NCBI GenBank assembly: GCA_964529975.1 | Contig: CAZGXW010000048.1 | Location: forward strand, 1-22,650 | Length of the DNA stretch: 22,650 nucleotides | Source: JADFMN01 sp964529975 | GTDB taxonomy: Bacteria > Armatimonadota > Fimbriimonadia > Fimbriimonadales > Fimbriimonadaceae | Reading direction: 5' to 3' | Shown: one piece after another, positions 14,433-21,620 of the stretch | Layout: each line of letters begins with the position of its first letter | Position numbering within the stretch: position 1 is the first letter of the stretch | Made by a program: the position numbers and the translations under genes | The notes under the pieces: generated by a model | The model's database searches: none | What the model was told of the DNA's origin: nothing | Seen by the model: the letters and a program-made list of their open reading frames with translations, nothing else

Positions 14433-14501
14433 CCTGGTAGGTACGGCTGCAAGCGCTGAGTCGGGGAACATTCTAGGCAGATTGGCACTCATAAGTGAGT
14501 A

Positions 14502-14546
14502 AGCACGAGCCGTTCGCAGGGCCAAGGCCGAACGGCCGCTCGTGCT
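14502..14546. other. Long imperfect stem-loop (possible structured RNA)
   Basis: AGCACGAG plus CCGTTCG (14502-14516) pair with CGAACGG (14529-14535) and CTCGTGCT (14539-14546). This gives 15 base pairs interrupted only by a 3-base bulge (CCG, 14536-14538), with a 12-base loop. No T-run follows on either strand, so it is not a typical terminator. It could be part of a small RNA or of the long leader of the PIN-TRAM operon. Confidence 0.45.
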
Positions 14547-14561
14547 GTCAGACGTGTCGAG

Positions 14562-14638
14562 GGCAGGATGATGTTCCCGTTGCAGGGATTTGCGTGGGGT
14601 GTTCGACCCTCATGGGCCGAACGGGCCGTGAACCTGCC
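14562..14638. other. Nested three-helix fold (possible ncRNA or 5' leader element)
   Basis: Three helices nest inside one another. GGCAGG (14562-14567) pairs with CCTGCC (14633-14638), CCCGTT (14576-14581) with AACGGG (14620-14625), and GGGGT (14596-14600) with ACCCT (14606-14610), the last counting one G-U pair. This arrangement is more ordered than expected by chance. It lacks the marks of SRP RNA, RNase P RNA, tmRNA or a T-box that I know. It may be a leader element of the downstream operon, or a separate RNA. Confidence 0.4.
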
Positions 14639-14718
14639 TGAACCCACCACTTCGTACAGATTCGAGTGCACAATAGATGTGTCTGACCCGTCCATCCTAG
14701 TGATGCAAGGGTCGAAGT

Positions 14719-16110
14719 GTGAGGAGTCTTGGTCGAGGAGTCGGAGCCATTAGCCTTGTCAATGCCCGTTCTGTAGTCGTCATTCTGTTCGCCATCGCGG
14801 GCGCTTGGATCTCTGCGGCGTACATGCCCGCGCTGCTCGACTACGTCTTTCTGACAGTCGCGAGGGCGAACATGCCTGCAGACTCTCCGCCGACGAGCAT
14901 AAAGACGACGCGCCCTTCTGTCCCACCTGTCAACTCGAACACGGGGAACACGGGAGGCGAGCAAGGCAAGACCGAAACGACCGGCGGCCAAGGTTCGGGC
15001 CAGTCAACGGGAGAGACGACCGGGGCGCCCGCGGGACAAGTCAACCCGCCGACGAACAACAATCTTCCCGAGAAGATCGGCGAGGGTTCTTCGAAGGGTG
15101 CGAAGAAGGACGTCGTCGGTCCGATCATGCCGCAACGCGAGGACTATCCTGACTCCTCCAATCCAGCGATCCTCGCAGCCATGGCGCTACTGGGCGCGAT
15201 CATGGGCGGCGCGATCGGCAACATCCTTGTCACGACTTGGCAGAAGTGTGTCGCTAAGTGGGACAGACTGGAACTGGGTGACAAAGTCTCCCTCTTCATT
15301 GGCATCTTCGCAGGAATCGTGGCGTCGACACCGTTCTTCCTAGTGTTCCAGGGATCGGGAAGCGCCGTCGCCCCGCTGCTCACGTTCGGGCTCGTCCTTG
15401 GCTTCAGCGCCGTGTCGATCCTGGCGTTGCGCTCGATGGAAGAGGTCCTGCCTTGGACTCGGTCTCAACGCGCGGCGAAGCGCACGGGCAAGAAGCTTCT
15501 CGACACGAACGTCATCATCGACGGTCGAATCTTGGACGTCGCACGGACGGGGTTCGTCGAAGGCCAGATCTACGTGCCCAAGTTCGTGATCGACGAACTA
15601 CAGTACATCGCTGACAGCCCGGACGCCCTCCGAAGGCAGCGCGGACGCCGCGGGCTAGAGGTCCTGAGGCTGCTCCAAGCGGACTACAACCTCGACGTCG
15701 GGACAGAGGACGAAAAAGTCTCTCAAACCGGCGAGGTTGACGACAGGCTCGTCCAACTGGCGAAAGCCTTGGGCGGTGACATCATCAGCAACGACTTCAA
15801 CCTCAATCGGGTGGCGGGTCTGCAAAAGGTGAAGGTTCTCAACATCAACGACCTCGCCTTGTCGCTGAGGCCGAACGTCCTTCCAGGCGAGCATCTGTGC
15901 GTGCCCGTCATCCGCGAGGGCAGCCAGCCTGGACAGGGTATCGGATACCTCGATGACGGCACGATGGTCGTCGTGGACAGCGGCAAGCACTTCATCGGAG
16001 AGACCGTCGACGCGATCGTCACCCAGGTCATCCAGACTGAGCGCGGAAAGATGATCTTCGTAGACAGCGCGGTGCCGATGCAGGGCAACAAGGGCCCGAA
16101 CGGAAGATGA
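14719..16110 (+). CDS. Membrane-anchored PIN-TRAM domain protein (YacL-like)
   Basis: This 463-residue protein has one hydrophobic N-terminal segment (about 17-48), then a Gly/Thr/Pro/Gln-rich linker (about 52-145), three more membrane helices (about 148-172, 189-211, 217-238), a PIN nuclease-like domain (259-375) and a C-terminal TRAM domain (about 384-450). PIN acidic residues are present: Asp262 in LLDTNVIIDGR, Glu293 in IDELQ, Asp341/342 and Asp359 in SNDFNLN. TRAM domains bind RNA, so action on RNA at the membrane is likely. The start is GTG with AAGGG seven bases upstream. YacL-like proteins normally have four adjacent helices; the long low-complexity linker after the first is unusual. 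Its stop overlaps the ispDF start (ATGA). Confidence 0.88.
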   Translation: MRSLGRGVGAISLVNARSVVVILFAIAGAWISAAYMPALLDYVFLTVARANMPADSPPTSIKTTRPSVPPVNSNTGNTGGEQGKTETTGGQGSGQSTGETTGAPAGQVNPPTNNNLPEKIGEGSSKGAKKDVVGPIMPQREDYPDSSNPAILAAMALLGAIMGGAIGNILVTTWQKCVAKWDRLELGDKVSLFIGIFAGIVASTPFFLVFQGSGSAVAPLLTFGLVLGFSAVSILALRSMEEVLPWTRSQRAAKRTGKKLLDTNVIIDGRILDVARTGFVEGQIYVPKFVIDELQYIADSPDALRRQRGRRGLEVLRLLQADYNLDVGTEDEKVSQTGEVDDRLVQLAKALGGDIISNDFNLNRVAGLQKVKVLNINDLALSLRPNVLPGEHLCVPVIREGSQPGQGIGYLDDGTMVVVDSGKHFIGETVDAIVTQVIQTERGKMIFVDSAVPMQGNKGPNGR

Positions 16111-17219
16111 AGACGGTCGCCGTCCTTTTGGCGGCGGGCAAGTCCGAGCGCTTTGGCGAGGACAAACTGTGGATCCCCTTCGAAGGCCAGCCGCTATGGA
16201 CTAGGGCCTACCGCACTTTGCTGGGCTCACCATCGATCGATGGCGTGGTCGTCGTTTGTCCGCCTGAGCGTATCGATGAGTTTCGCGCGATGGCCCCAGA
16301 AGCTCTCGCTCTCGTGCCCGGCGGAGCGACACGGACCCAGAGCGCAGCTAACGGGCTCCGGAGTTGCCTCGGTGGACAAACCGAGATCGTGCTCTTCCAT
16401 GATGCGGCTCGGCCCTATCTCAGCTCGAGCCTGGTCGAATCCGTCGTTGCAGGCGTGCGCACCCATGGGGCTGCGTTTCCCGCTTTGGCCGTTGTCGACA
16501 CGGTCAAGCAACGCGTCGACGAGTCATATGTGACCTTGGACAGGTCGAGTCTGGTCGCTGTACAGACCCCACAGGGCGCCAAGATCGACCTTTGGGAGAA
16601 GGCGTTCGCCGCCGGCCGTGAGGCCACCGACGACATGGCCCTTCTTGAAGTCGTCGGTGTCACGCCCTTTGCTGTCCCGGGCGACCCGCATAACAGGAAG
16701 GTCACGACTCAGTCAGACTTGGCAGCAGCGATGACCGAGACTCGGACCGGCCACGGATATGACATCCATAGGTTCTCGACCGATCCCACGAGACCGTTGT
16801 GGCTTGGCGGCGTCGAGTTTGAGCCGCCGGGACTGGAAGGTCACTCCGACGCAGACGCCTTGCTCCATGCCGTGGTCGACGCCCTGATGGGCGCCGCGAG
16901 CCTAGGCGACATCGGCGACCACTTTCCAAACACCGACATGCGGTGGAAAGACGAGCCCTCGGCGACCTTTTTGAAAGAAAGTGTTCGAATACTGGCATCC
17001 CTAGGCTGGGATGTCGTAAATATAGATGTAAGCGTTATCGCAGAGAGGCCGCGCCTCTCCGGGAGGCGCGACGAGATCCGCAAGGTCATCGCACGGCTGG
17101 CGGGGATCAGTCCAGACCGTGTCAGCATCAAGGCGACGACCAACGAAGGTCTCGGCTCGATCGGAAGGGGCGAGGGTGTCGCTGCCTTCGCGGTGGCGAC
17201 CATCAAACGACGAGTTTGA
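16107..17219 (+). CDS. ispDF: Bifunctional IspD/IspF enzyme of the MEP isoprenoid pathway
   Basis: This 370-residue fusion performs two non-consecutive steps of isoprenoid synthesis. Residues 1-210 are the IspD cytidylyltransferase (2-C-methyl-D-erythritol 4-phosphate to CDP-ME), with the nucleotide loop LLAAGKSERFGEDK, FHDAARP (97-103) and VQTPQ (152-156). Residues 213-370 are IspF (ME-cyclodiphosphate synthase), with the zinc ligands Asp219 and His221 in GHGYDIHRF and His254 in HSDADALLHAVVDAL. The C-terminal substrate region KATTNEGLGSIGRGEG is intact. Both active sites look complete. The ATG overlaps the preceding stop by four bases, so translation is coupled. IspD-IspF fusions are known in alpha- and epsilonproteobacteria, and here it stands in a different gene context. 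Confidence 0.96.
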   Translation: MKTVAVLLAAGKSERFGEDKLWIPFEGQPLWTRAYRTLLGSPSIDGVVVVCPPERIDEFRAMAPEALALVPGGATRTQSAANGLRSCLGGQTEIVLFHDAARPYLSSSLVESVVAGVRTHGAAFPALAVVDTVKQRVDESYVTLDRSSLVAVQTPQGAKIDLWEKAFAAGREATDDMALLEVVGVTPFAVPGDPHNRKVTTQSDLAAAMTETRTGHGYDIHRFSTDPTRPLWLGGVEFEPPGLEGHSDADALLHAVVDALMGAASLGDIGDHFPNTDMRWKDEPSATFLKESVRILASLGWDVVNIDVSVIAERPRLSGRRDEIRKVIARLAGISPDRVSIKATTNEGLGSIGRGEGVAAFAVATIKRRV

Positions 17220-17222
17220 GGG
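17218..17222 (+). promoter_or_regulatory. Ribosome binding site of hpf overlapping the ispDF stop
   Basis: GAGGG begins within the ispDF TGA stop codon and lies seven bases before the ATG at 17230. It sets the hpf start there, rather than at an upstream in-frame start inside ispDF (17119) whose added residues look nothing like the family. Confidence 0.6.
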
Positions 17223-17229
17223 TCGGACT

Positions 17230-17760
17230 ATGGAGCTACTGGTTCGAAACGCAGAGGGAAACCTCACTAAGAAAGACCGCGACTACGCTGCCAAGAAACT
17301 GGGCAAGTTAGATCGCTACTTCCACTCAGCGCAGAAGGTCGAGATGGTGCACCGCGAGGGCAAACTCGACCACAGGATCGAGGTCACGGTGTTCGCCGAC
17401 GGCCTCACCTTGAGGGGGGAGGAAAGGGACGGGAGCGTCCAGGCCGCGATCGACAAGGTCGCGGAAAAGATGGAGAACAGGCTCAGGCGTCTCAAGTCGA
17501 GACTCATCAAGTCGCACAGGCACAAGGGCAACATGGTCCCGAACGGCCTTGCCGACGAGTCGCCTCACGACCACGAGGAACCGCAGATCAAGGAGCGCAA
17601 GAACCTCCTTCTCAAACCAATGTCTGTGGAAGAGGCCGGGCTCCAAATGGAGATGCTGGGTCACCCGTTCTTCGTGTTCAAGAACGCGGAGTCGAGCGAG
17701 ATCGAGGTCCTCTACAAGCGCGACGACGGCCACTATGGCCTCATCGTGCCGGACGTGTAG
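17230..17760 (+). CDS. hpf: Ribosome hibernation promoting factor, long form
   Basis: This 176-residue protein binds the small ribosomal subunit and pairs ribosomes into inactive 100S dimers in slow growth. The N-terminal S30AE domain (about 1-100) has the expected pattern (LVRNAEGNLTKKDRDYAAKKL, VTVFADGLTLRGEERDG, AAIDKVAEKMENRL). A His/Glu-rich linker (about 96-120) leads to the C-terminal dimerisation domain with PMSVEEAGLQMEMLGHPFFVF and KRDDGHYGLI, the hallmark of long HPF. The start at ATG 17230 is fixed by the family N-terminus and the GAGGG site. It is the last gene of the PIN-TRAM/ispDF operon and overlaps the 3' end of convergent comF by 28 bases. Confidence 0.96.
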   Translation: MELLVRNAEGNLTKKDRDYAAKKLGKLDRYFHSAQKVEMVHREGKLDHRIEVTVFADGLTLRGEERDGSVQAAIDKVAEKMENRLRRLKSRLIKSHRHKGNMVPNGLADESPHDHEEPQIKERKNLLLKPMSVEEAGLQMEMLGHPFFVFKNAESSEIEVLYKRDDGHYGLIVPDV

Positions 17761-18407
17761 TGGTCTCGTTCACCGCAGAAAGTGAGAACGGCAACATAGG
17801 TGGCGCCTGCCGACCGTAGCGCCTCGGCGCAAGCCGTAGCCGTGCCTCCGGTGGTCATGACGTCGTCGACCAAGAGCACGGACTTGCCATGCACGGACGG
17901 ATCTGCCCTAAACGCACCCTTGAGGTTGTTGAGCCTTTCCGTCCTCGTGAGCCCGACCTGGGGCCTTGTCGCCCGAATGCGCCTCAGAGCGTAAGGGTCG
18001 ACGTCGAACTCCGAGAACGCCTCGCAGAGCATCTCGGACTGGTTGAACCCTCGCGAACTACGTCGCTTCCAATGGATGGGGACGGGAATGACGAGATCGA
18101 CCTCCGGTATCTCGAGCAGGCCCCGATGGACTTTGAGGAGCATTGCCATGGGCTCGGCAAGGCCCGTCGCACGGCTGTACTTCAGGCGCTTGACTGCCTG
18201 AGCGGCGCGCCCATCGAACGGATATACGCTCGCGACGAGGTCGATCGCGTTTCCTGGCTGGTTGCGCTGGACCGGGTCGACCATCGGCACGAGCTCAGAG
18301 CGGCAGTCGCCACAAAGTGCGGGGCGGCCGATTCTGAGGCATAGTTCGCAGCGGTCCGGGTAAAGCCACCCCCACGCTGCCTTGGCGATCGCGTGCCAAT
18401 CGGCCAC
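17733..18407 (-). CDS. ComF-family phosphoribosyltransferase-like protein
   Basis: This 224-residue protein has an N-terminal zinc-binding pattern (Cys20, Cys23, Cys32, Cys35) followed by a phosphoribosyltransferase fold. The PRPP-binding loop is VLLVDDVMTTGGTA (177-190), and PVPIHWKRRSSRGFNQSE (108-125) is the other ComF hallmark. In competent bacteria ComF/GntX proteins aid DNA uptake or use; elsewhere their role is unclear. The start is GTG at 18407. An intrinsic terminator stands just upstream (18425-18465), so this gene needs its own promoter or read-through. The final 28 bases overlap convergent hpf. Confidence 0.9.
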   Translation of the reverse strand: MADWHAIAKAAWGWLYPDRCELCLRIGRPALCGDCRSELVPMVDPVQRNQPGNAIDLVASVYPFDGRAAQAVKRLKYSRATGLAEPMAMLLKVHRGLLEIPEVDLVIPVPIHWKRRSSRGFNQSEMLCEAFSEFDVDPYALRRIRATRPQVGLTRTERLNNLKGAFRADPSVHGKSVLLVDDVMTTGGTATACAEALRSAGATYVAVLTFCGERDHYTSGTMRP

Positions 18408-18424
18408 AGAGACATTGTCCCCTT

Positions 18425-18465
18425 AAACAAAAGTCAGAGGCCACGCCGTTTCCGACGTGACCCCT
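18425..18465 (-). terminator. Intrinsic terminator after the LuxR-type gene
   Basis: On the minus strand, bases 18465-18454 pair with 18447-18436 as a 12-bp stem (nine Watson-Crick and three G-U pairs) with a GGAAAC loop. It is followed by GAC-TTTT-G-TTT. The plus-strand version has mismatches at the G-U positions, so it is oriented for the minus strand. It lies after the LuxR-type stop and 17 bases before the comF start codon. Confidence 0.75.
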
Positions 18466-18496
18466 GTGCCGCCCTGAGATTCGATGAGAAGACGTC

Positions 18497-18772
18497 TTAC
18501 GCTTCGCCTTGCGTGTGGCCGAAGAAGGGCTCGAAGGGGATGAGACCCAGTCGAGTCGCTGCCCTCAGCGCTTGGACACGGTTGTTGACCTGAAGCTTGT
18601 CGTAGATGTTCGCAAGATGGAAATCAACGGTTCGCTTCGAGACCACCAGTCGGTCCGCAGCTTCCTTGCTGCTGTGACCCTGAGCGATCAAACTCAGGAC
18701 CTTCACTTCCGTGGGTGTGAGACGCACACCGCGTGACGATTCGTTAGTTCTTCCAGTACCAGGCATTGCCAT
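18497..18772 (-). CDS. Stand-alone LuxR/GerE-type DNA-binding protein
   Basis: This protein of about 91 residues consists of little more than a LuxR-type helix-turn-helix: LTPTEVKVLSLIAQGHSSKEAADRLVVSKRTVDFHLANIYDKL. It has the typical E-V-L...A-x-G-x-S-x-K-E-A-A pattern and recognition helix VSKRTVDFHLANIY. No receiver, sensor or ligand domain is attached, so it resembles GerE-like single-domain regulators. The frame also allows an ATG at 18781, but GAGGG (18786-18782) touches that codon. It is nine bases from the ATG at 18772, which is therefore preferred. Targets are unknown. It lies downstream of galK on the same strand, with 116-125 bases between, and is followed by a terminator. Confidence 0.88.
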   Translation of the reverse strand: MAMPGTGRTNESSRGVRLTPTEVKVLSLIAQGHSSKEAADRLVVSKRTVDFHLANIYDKLQVNNRVQALRAATRLGLIPFEPFFGHTQGEA

Positions 18773-18897
18773 ATAACCCATCCCTCGCTCTCAAGACTTT
18801 CTTGCCGCTTGGCTGACTCTTTCCACAGGTAGAGATGGATTTGAGGTGGACTCAAAAAAATGGCCGTGAACCTGGCGCAAGGCTCTAGGTTTTGAAC
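18773..18897 (-). other. Spacer between galK and the LuxR-type gene
   Basis: The galK stop codon lies in a perfect hairpin (TAGGTT, 18886-18891, with AACCTA, 18895-18900). About 25 bases further on, the minus strand has a run of seven T (18860-18854), but no strong stem directly precedes it. This may be a weak terminator. A TTGAGT box overlaps the T-run end, but no good -10 box follows at the right distance. Confidence 0.3.
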
Positions 18898-20061
18898 CTA
18901 TATGGTCCCTGCGCCGTCGACCGCTCGGCAGGCTAGAAACGTAGGTTCCAGCCCGTTTGAACGTTCCACGTATCCTTTCCCGGCATCCCTCACGAACGCG
19001 TCGAGCCGGTCGGATTCGACAAGGGCGACACACGCCCCGCCAAACCCGGCCCCAGTCATCCGCGCACCGACGCAGCCCGCGGATTTCCAGGCCGACTCGG
19101 CCATCCAGTCGAGTTCTTGGCAACTGACCTCGTAGTCGTCGCGAAGGCTCTCGTGGCTGGCCCGCATCAAGGCGCCCATAGCAGACCGGTCGTCTGCGGC
19201 CAGGGCCTTGGCGAAGTGCACGCATCGCTCGTTCTCCGTGATCACGTGCCTCGCTCGTCTTCCTTTGACTCCGCCACCGTCTGGATATGTTCCATCCAGG
19301 TCGCCGAGCGTGGCATCGCGCAGGCAGGAGACGCCGAGGTCCCGAGCGGCCTCTTCGCACTCGCGCCTGCGCTCGTTATAAGCCGTAACGCCGAGCGACC
19401 TCGGGTGGTTCGTGTCGCAAAGCACGATTTGGAGCCCTGGAGCAATCGGGGTTGGTGACACCTCGAGCGTCTTTGTATCGATCAAGAGGGCGTGGCCTAC
19501 CCGGCCCAGAGCGCTCGCTAGTTGGTCCATGATCCCGCACTTCACTCCGACGAACTCGTGCTCGCACTGTTGGCCGAAGAGCGCGAGGGTCTCTGGATCG
19601 TGGCCGAGTTCCTCTAGGCTGTTCCATGCGGTAAGGAACGCCAGTTCAAGCGCCGCGCTGCTGCTGACACCTGCTCCTGTGGGGAGGTCGCTGACGACCG
19701 CGCCGTTGATGTTCAAGACTTCATGCCCGTGACGACGGAGGATCCAGGCGCACCCGGAGGGGAACCTCGCCCAGTCCGTCGTTGGCGACTCCTCCCCAGC
19801 GTCGAACACCGCCGGAGCGACGTATCCTTCTGACCAGACCTTAGAGGCGTCCGGCGATTGGGAGACCGCGAGAACCACCCAGCGGTCGATGGCTACCGGA
19901 AACACGAAACCGTCGTTGTAGTCGGTGTGTTCGCCGATGAGGTTGACGCGCCCTGGGGCGGCTACCGTCAACGCCGGGTCGTCTCCAAACCGACCCCGAA
20001 AAAGGTCGATCGCCTTGTTCTTCAACGCTTCGAGGCGATCCACGAATGCAAGTTTATCCAC
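18898..20061 (-). CDS. galK: Galactokinase
   Basis: This GHMP-family kinase phosphorylates galactose at C1, the first committed step of the Leloir pathway. With the chosen start it has 387 residues. Hallmarks are the galactokinase signature GRVNLIGEHTDYND (37-50), the ATP-binding LPTGAGVSSSAALE (126-139), the catalytic base in GIMDQ (Asp179) and the C-terminal GARMTGAGFGGACVAL (332-347). The frame extends to a GTG at 20103. The GTG at 20061 is preferred because AGGA lies nine bases before it, and because known enzymes have only 20-35 residues before the signature. No galE, galT or galM is visible nearby, so this is an isolated gal gene. Confidence 0.93.
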   Translation of the reverse strand: MDKLAFVDRLEALKNKAIDLFRGRFGDDPALTVAAPGRVNLIGEHTDYNDGFVFPVAIDRWVVLAVSQSPDASKVWSEGYVAPAVFDAGEESPTTDWARFPSGCAWILRRHGHEVLNINGAVVSDLPTGAGVSSSAALELAFLTAWNSLEELGHDPETLALFGQQCEHEFVGVKCGIMDQLASALGRVGHALLIDTKTLEVSPTPIAPGLQIVLCDTNHPRSLGVTAYNERRRECEEAARDLGVSCLRDATLGDLDGTYPDGGGVKGRRARHVITENERCVHFAKALAADDRSAMGALMRASHESLRDDYEVSCQELDWMAESAWKSAGCVGARMTGAGFGGACVALVESDRLDAFVRDAGKGYVERSNGLEPTFLACRAVDGAGTI

Positions 20062-20205
20062 ATGCGAAAGTCCTGATTCCCGCACGGATACTGGGGAGCA
20101 CACCCAGGTTCAATGGAACACACGTTACATAGGCGCGAGAGGGTCCAACGCCGCCCGGACCCTCCGCGCTTTACTTGTTTATCCCGGTAGGTAACCTCGG
20201 TCGCA

Positions 20206-21612
20206 ATGACCGACCCAGTTGTAAGCCGCGCACAAGAGTGGCTTCGCGCCCATGAGGGCGACCTCCTCGAAGACTATCGGGCGTTGCTCCGATTCCCCAG
20301 CCTGGAAGAACCTGCCCTCCCCAACGCCCCGTTTGGACAGGCGAACCGCGACGCCTTGGACTTCATGCTTGGGTTGGGAAAGACATGGGAGATGGAAACG
20401 AAGGACGTCGAAGGATACGTCGGGTACGCCGAGTTTGGGAACGGAAAAGGGATGGTGATGACGCTCGGGCACCTGGATGTCGTTCCTGTCAGCCCTGGCT
20501 GGAAGCATGAGCCGTTCGGAGCGGAAGTCGATGGCGGATATGTGTACGCCAGAGGGGCGGTCGACGACAAGGGTCCGACCATGGCCGCGTTCTACGCTGC
20601 TCGCGCCCTAAAGGCTGTCTGGCCGGAGATTCCCGTGCGTCTCAGGTCGGTGTTCGGGTGCAACGAGGAGTCGGGGTTCAAGTGCGTCGAACGGTACATG
20701 GAGACCGAGGAGGCTCCGACGCTTGGGGTCGCACCAGACAGTGGTTGGCCGCTCTATCACGCTGAGAAGGGGATCGCAAACATGTACGTCGGCGCGCCGA
20801 GGCCGCGTGGGGCGTTCGAACTGCTTTCGATCGAGGGTGGGCAGAGACCCAACATCGTGATCGATTCGTGTACTGCCCGCGTGCGAGTCGGCGCCTCGGT
20901 CCGCAAGGAGGTTGAGGTGCGGGTCGCTGAGAACTGGGACAAGAACCTCGATACGAATTGGGAGGGGGATGTCTTGACGGTCGTCGGACGCGGCAAGGCC
21001 GCGCACGGCAGCACGCCCTATATGGGCGACAGTGCGGCGATCCGGGTTCTAAGGTTCCTTTATGGCGTCTCGCCGCTCGAAGGGCAGGAGTTGTACAAGT
21101 TGCTCTTCGAGGTCCCGATGACGCAGGGCGAGGGCGTCGGAATCGAAGGGGCGGACGCCGTGAGCGGGGCTCTCAGTTGCAACCTTGGGGTCGTCTCGTC
21201 GGACGATTCGAGCGTGAGGTTCTTGCTCAATGTGCGCTATCCGGTCACTTGGAAAGGGGAGGACATGCGGCAGAGGTGCGAGGCGAAACTGGCCTCGTTC
21301 GGCGAGGGGTTCCGGTTGGAGCAGTTCGACGACAGTCCATCCCTGTACTTTCCGCTCGACCATCCCTTGGTCAAGGTCGTTTGCGAGGTCTATGAGGCGG
21401 AGACCGGCGAGAAGAAGGCGCCGGGAGTCATGGGCGGGGGCACTTACGCGAGGGCGATCCCGAACACGGTCAGTATTGGAACGGGCTGGGCAGGCGACGG
21501 GCCCGCGCACGAGAACGACGAACGGCTGAAAATAGAGCATCTGCACCGCATGAGCCGTATCTACGCTCACATCCTCTATCGTCTGGCGAACGAAGCCGCC
21601 CGAATGGCGTAA
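20206..21612 (+). CDS. M20-family dipeptidase (PepV-like)
   Basis: This 468-residue zinc peptidase matches the PepV branch of family M20. Metal and catalytic residues are all present: His89 and Asp91 in LGHLDVVP, bridging Asp120 in ARGAVDDKGP, catalytic Glu154 and zinc ligand Glu155 in GCNEESG, Asp178 in GVAPDSGWP and His435 in GPAHENDE. His267 in AAHGSTP belongs to the lid or dimerisation domain, where PepV uses it at the active site. No signal peptide is seen, so it is cytoplasmic and probably cleaves dipeptides with broad specificity. It starts at ATG 20206, divergent from galK with 144 bases between. No strong promoter was recognised in that gap. Confidence 0.9.
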   Translation: MTDPVVSRAQEWLRAHEGDLLEDYRALLRFPSLEEPALPNAPFGQANRDALDFMLGLGKTWEMETKDVEGYVGYAEFGNGKGMVMTLGHLDVVPVSPGWKHEPFGAEVDGGYVYARGAVDDKGPTMAAFYAARALKAVWPEIPVRLRSVFGCNEESGFKCVERYMETEEAPTLGVAPDSGWPLYHAEKGIANMYVGAPRPRGAFELLSIEGGQRPNIVIDSCTARVRVGASVRKEVEVRVAENWDKNLDTNWEGDVLTVVGRGKAAHGSTPYMGDSAAIRVLRFLYGVSPLEGQELYKLLFEVPMTQGEGVGIEGADAVSGALSCNLGVVSSDDSSVRFLLNVRYPVTWKGEDMRQRCEAKLASFGEGFRLEQFDDSPSLYFPLDHPLVKVVCEVYEAETGEKKAPGVMGGGTYARAIPNTVSIGTGWAGDGPAHENDERLKIEHLHRMSRIYAHILYRLANEAARMA

Positions 21613-21620
21613 TAGCAAGG

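Larger units (their letters stand above)
14433..14718. other. Longest intergenic stretch, between divergent topA and the PIN-TRAM gene
   Basis: Together with the promoter part, 336 bases (14383-14718) lack a credible gene. Starting from the topA side, the region holds the topA promoter, then an ACTCA/TGAGT inverted repeat (14487-14500, 4-base loop), then two strong RNA-type folds listed separately. After about 14640 I see no strong structure. I could not find a convincing promoter for the plus-strand operon. The small open frames here look like chance. Confidence 0.6.

Noticed and set aside
14597..14613. T-loop-like GTTCGACC suggesting a tRNA
   Set aside because: The T-stem does not pair properly, and no acceptor, D or anticodon arms surround it.
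14500..14640. SRP RNA, RNase P RNA, tmRNA or T-box identity for the folded region
   Set aside because: The hallmark sequences of these RNAs that I know are absent, so only an unnamed structured element is claimed.
14568..14753. 61-codon small gene in the intergenic region
   Set aside because: It runs through the folded segment and into the PIN-TRAM start, with no ribosome site or recognisable feature.
20062..20103. Longer galK start at GTG 20103
   Set aside because: It has no ribosome binding site and adds residues not typical of galactokinase; AGGA supports the GTG at 20061.
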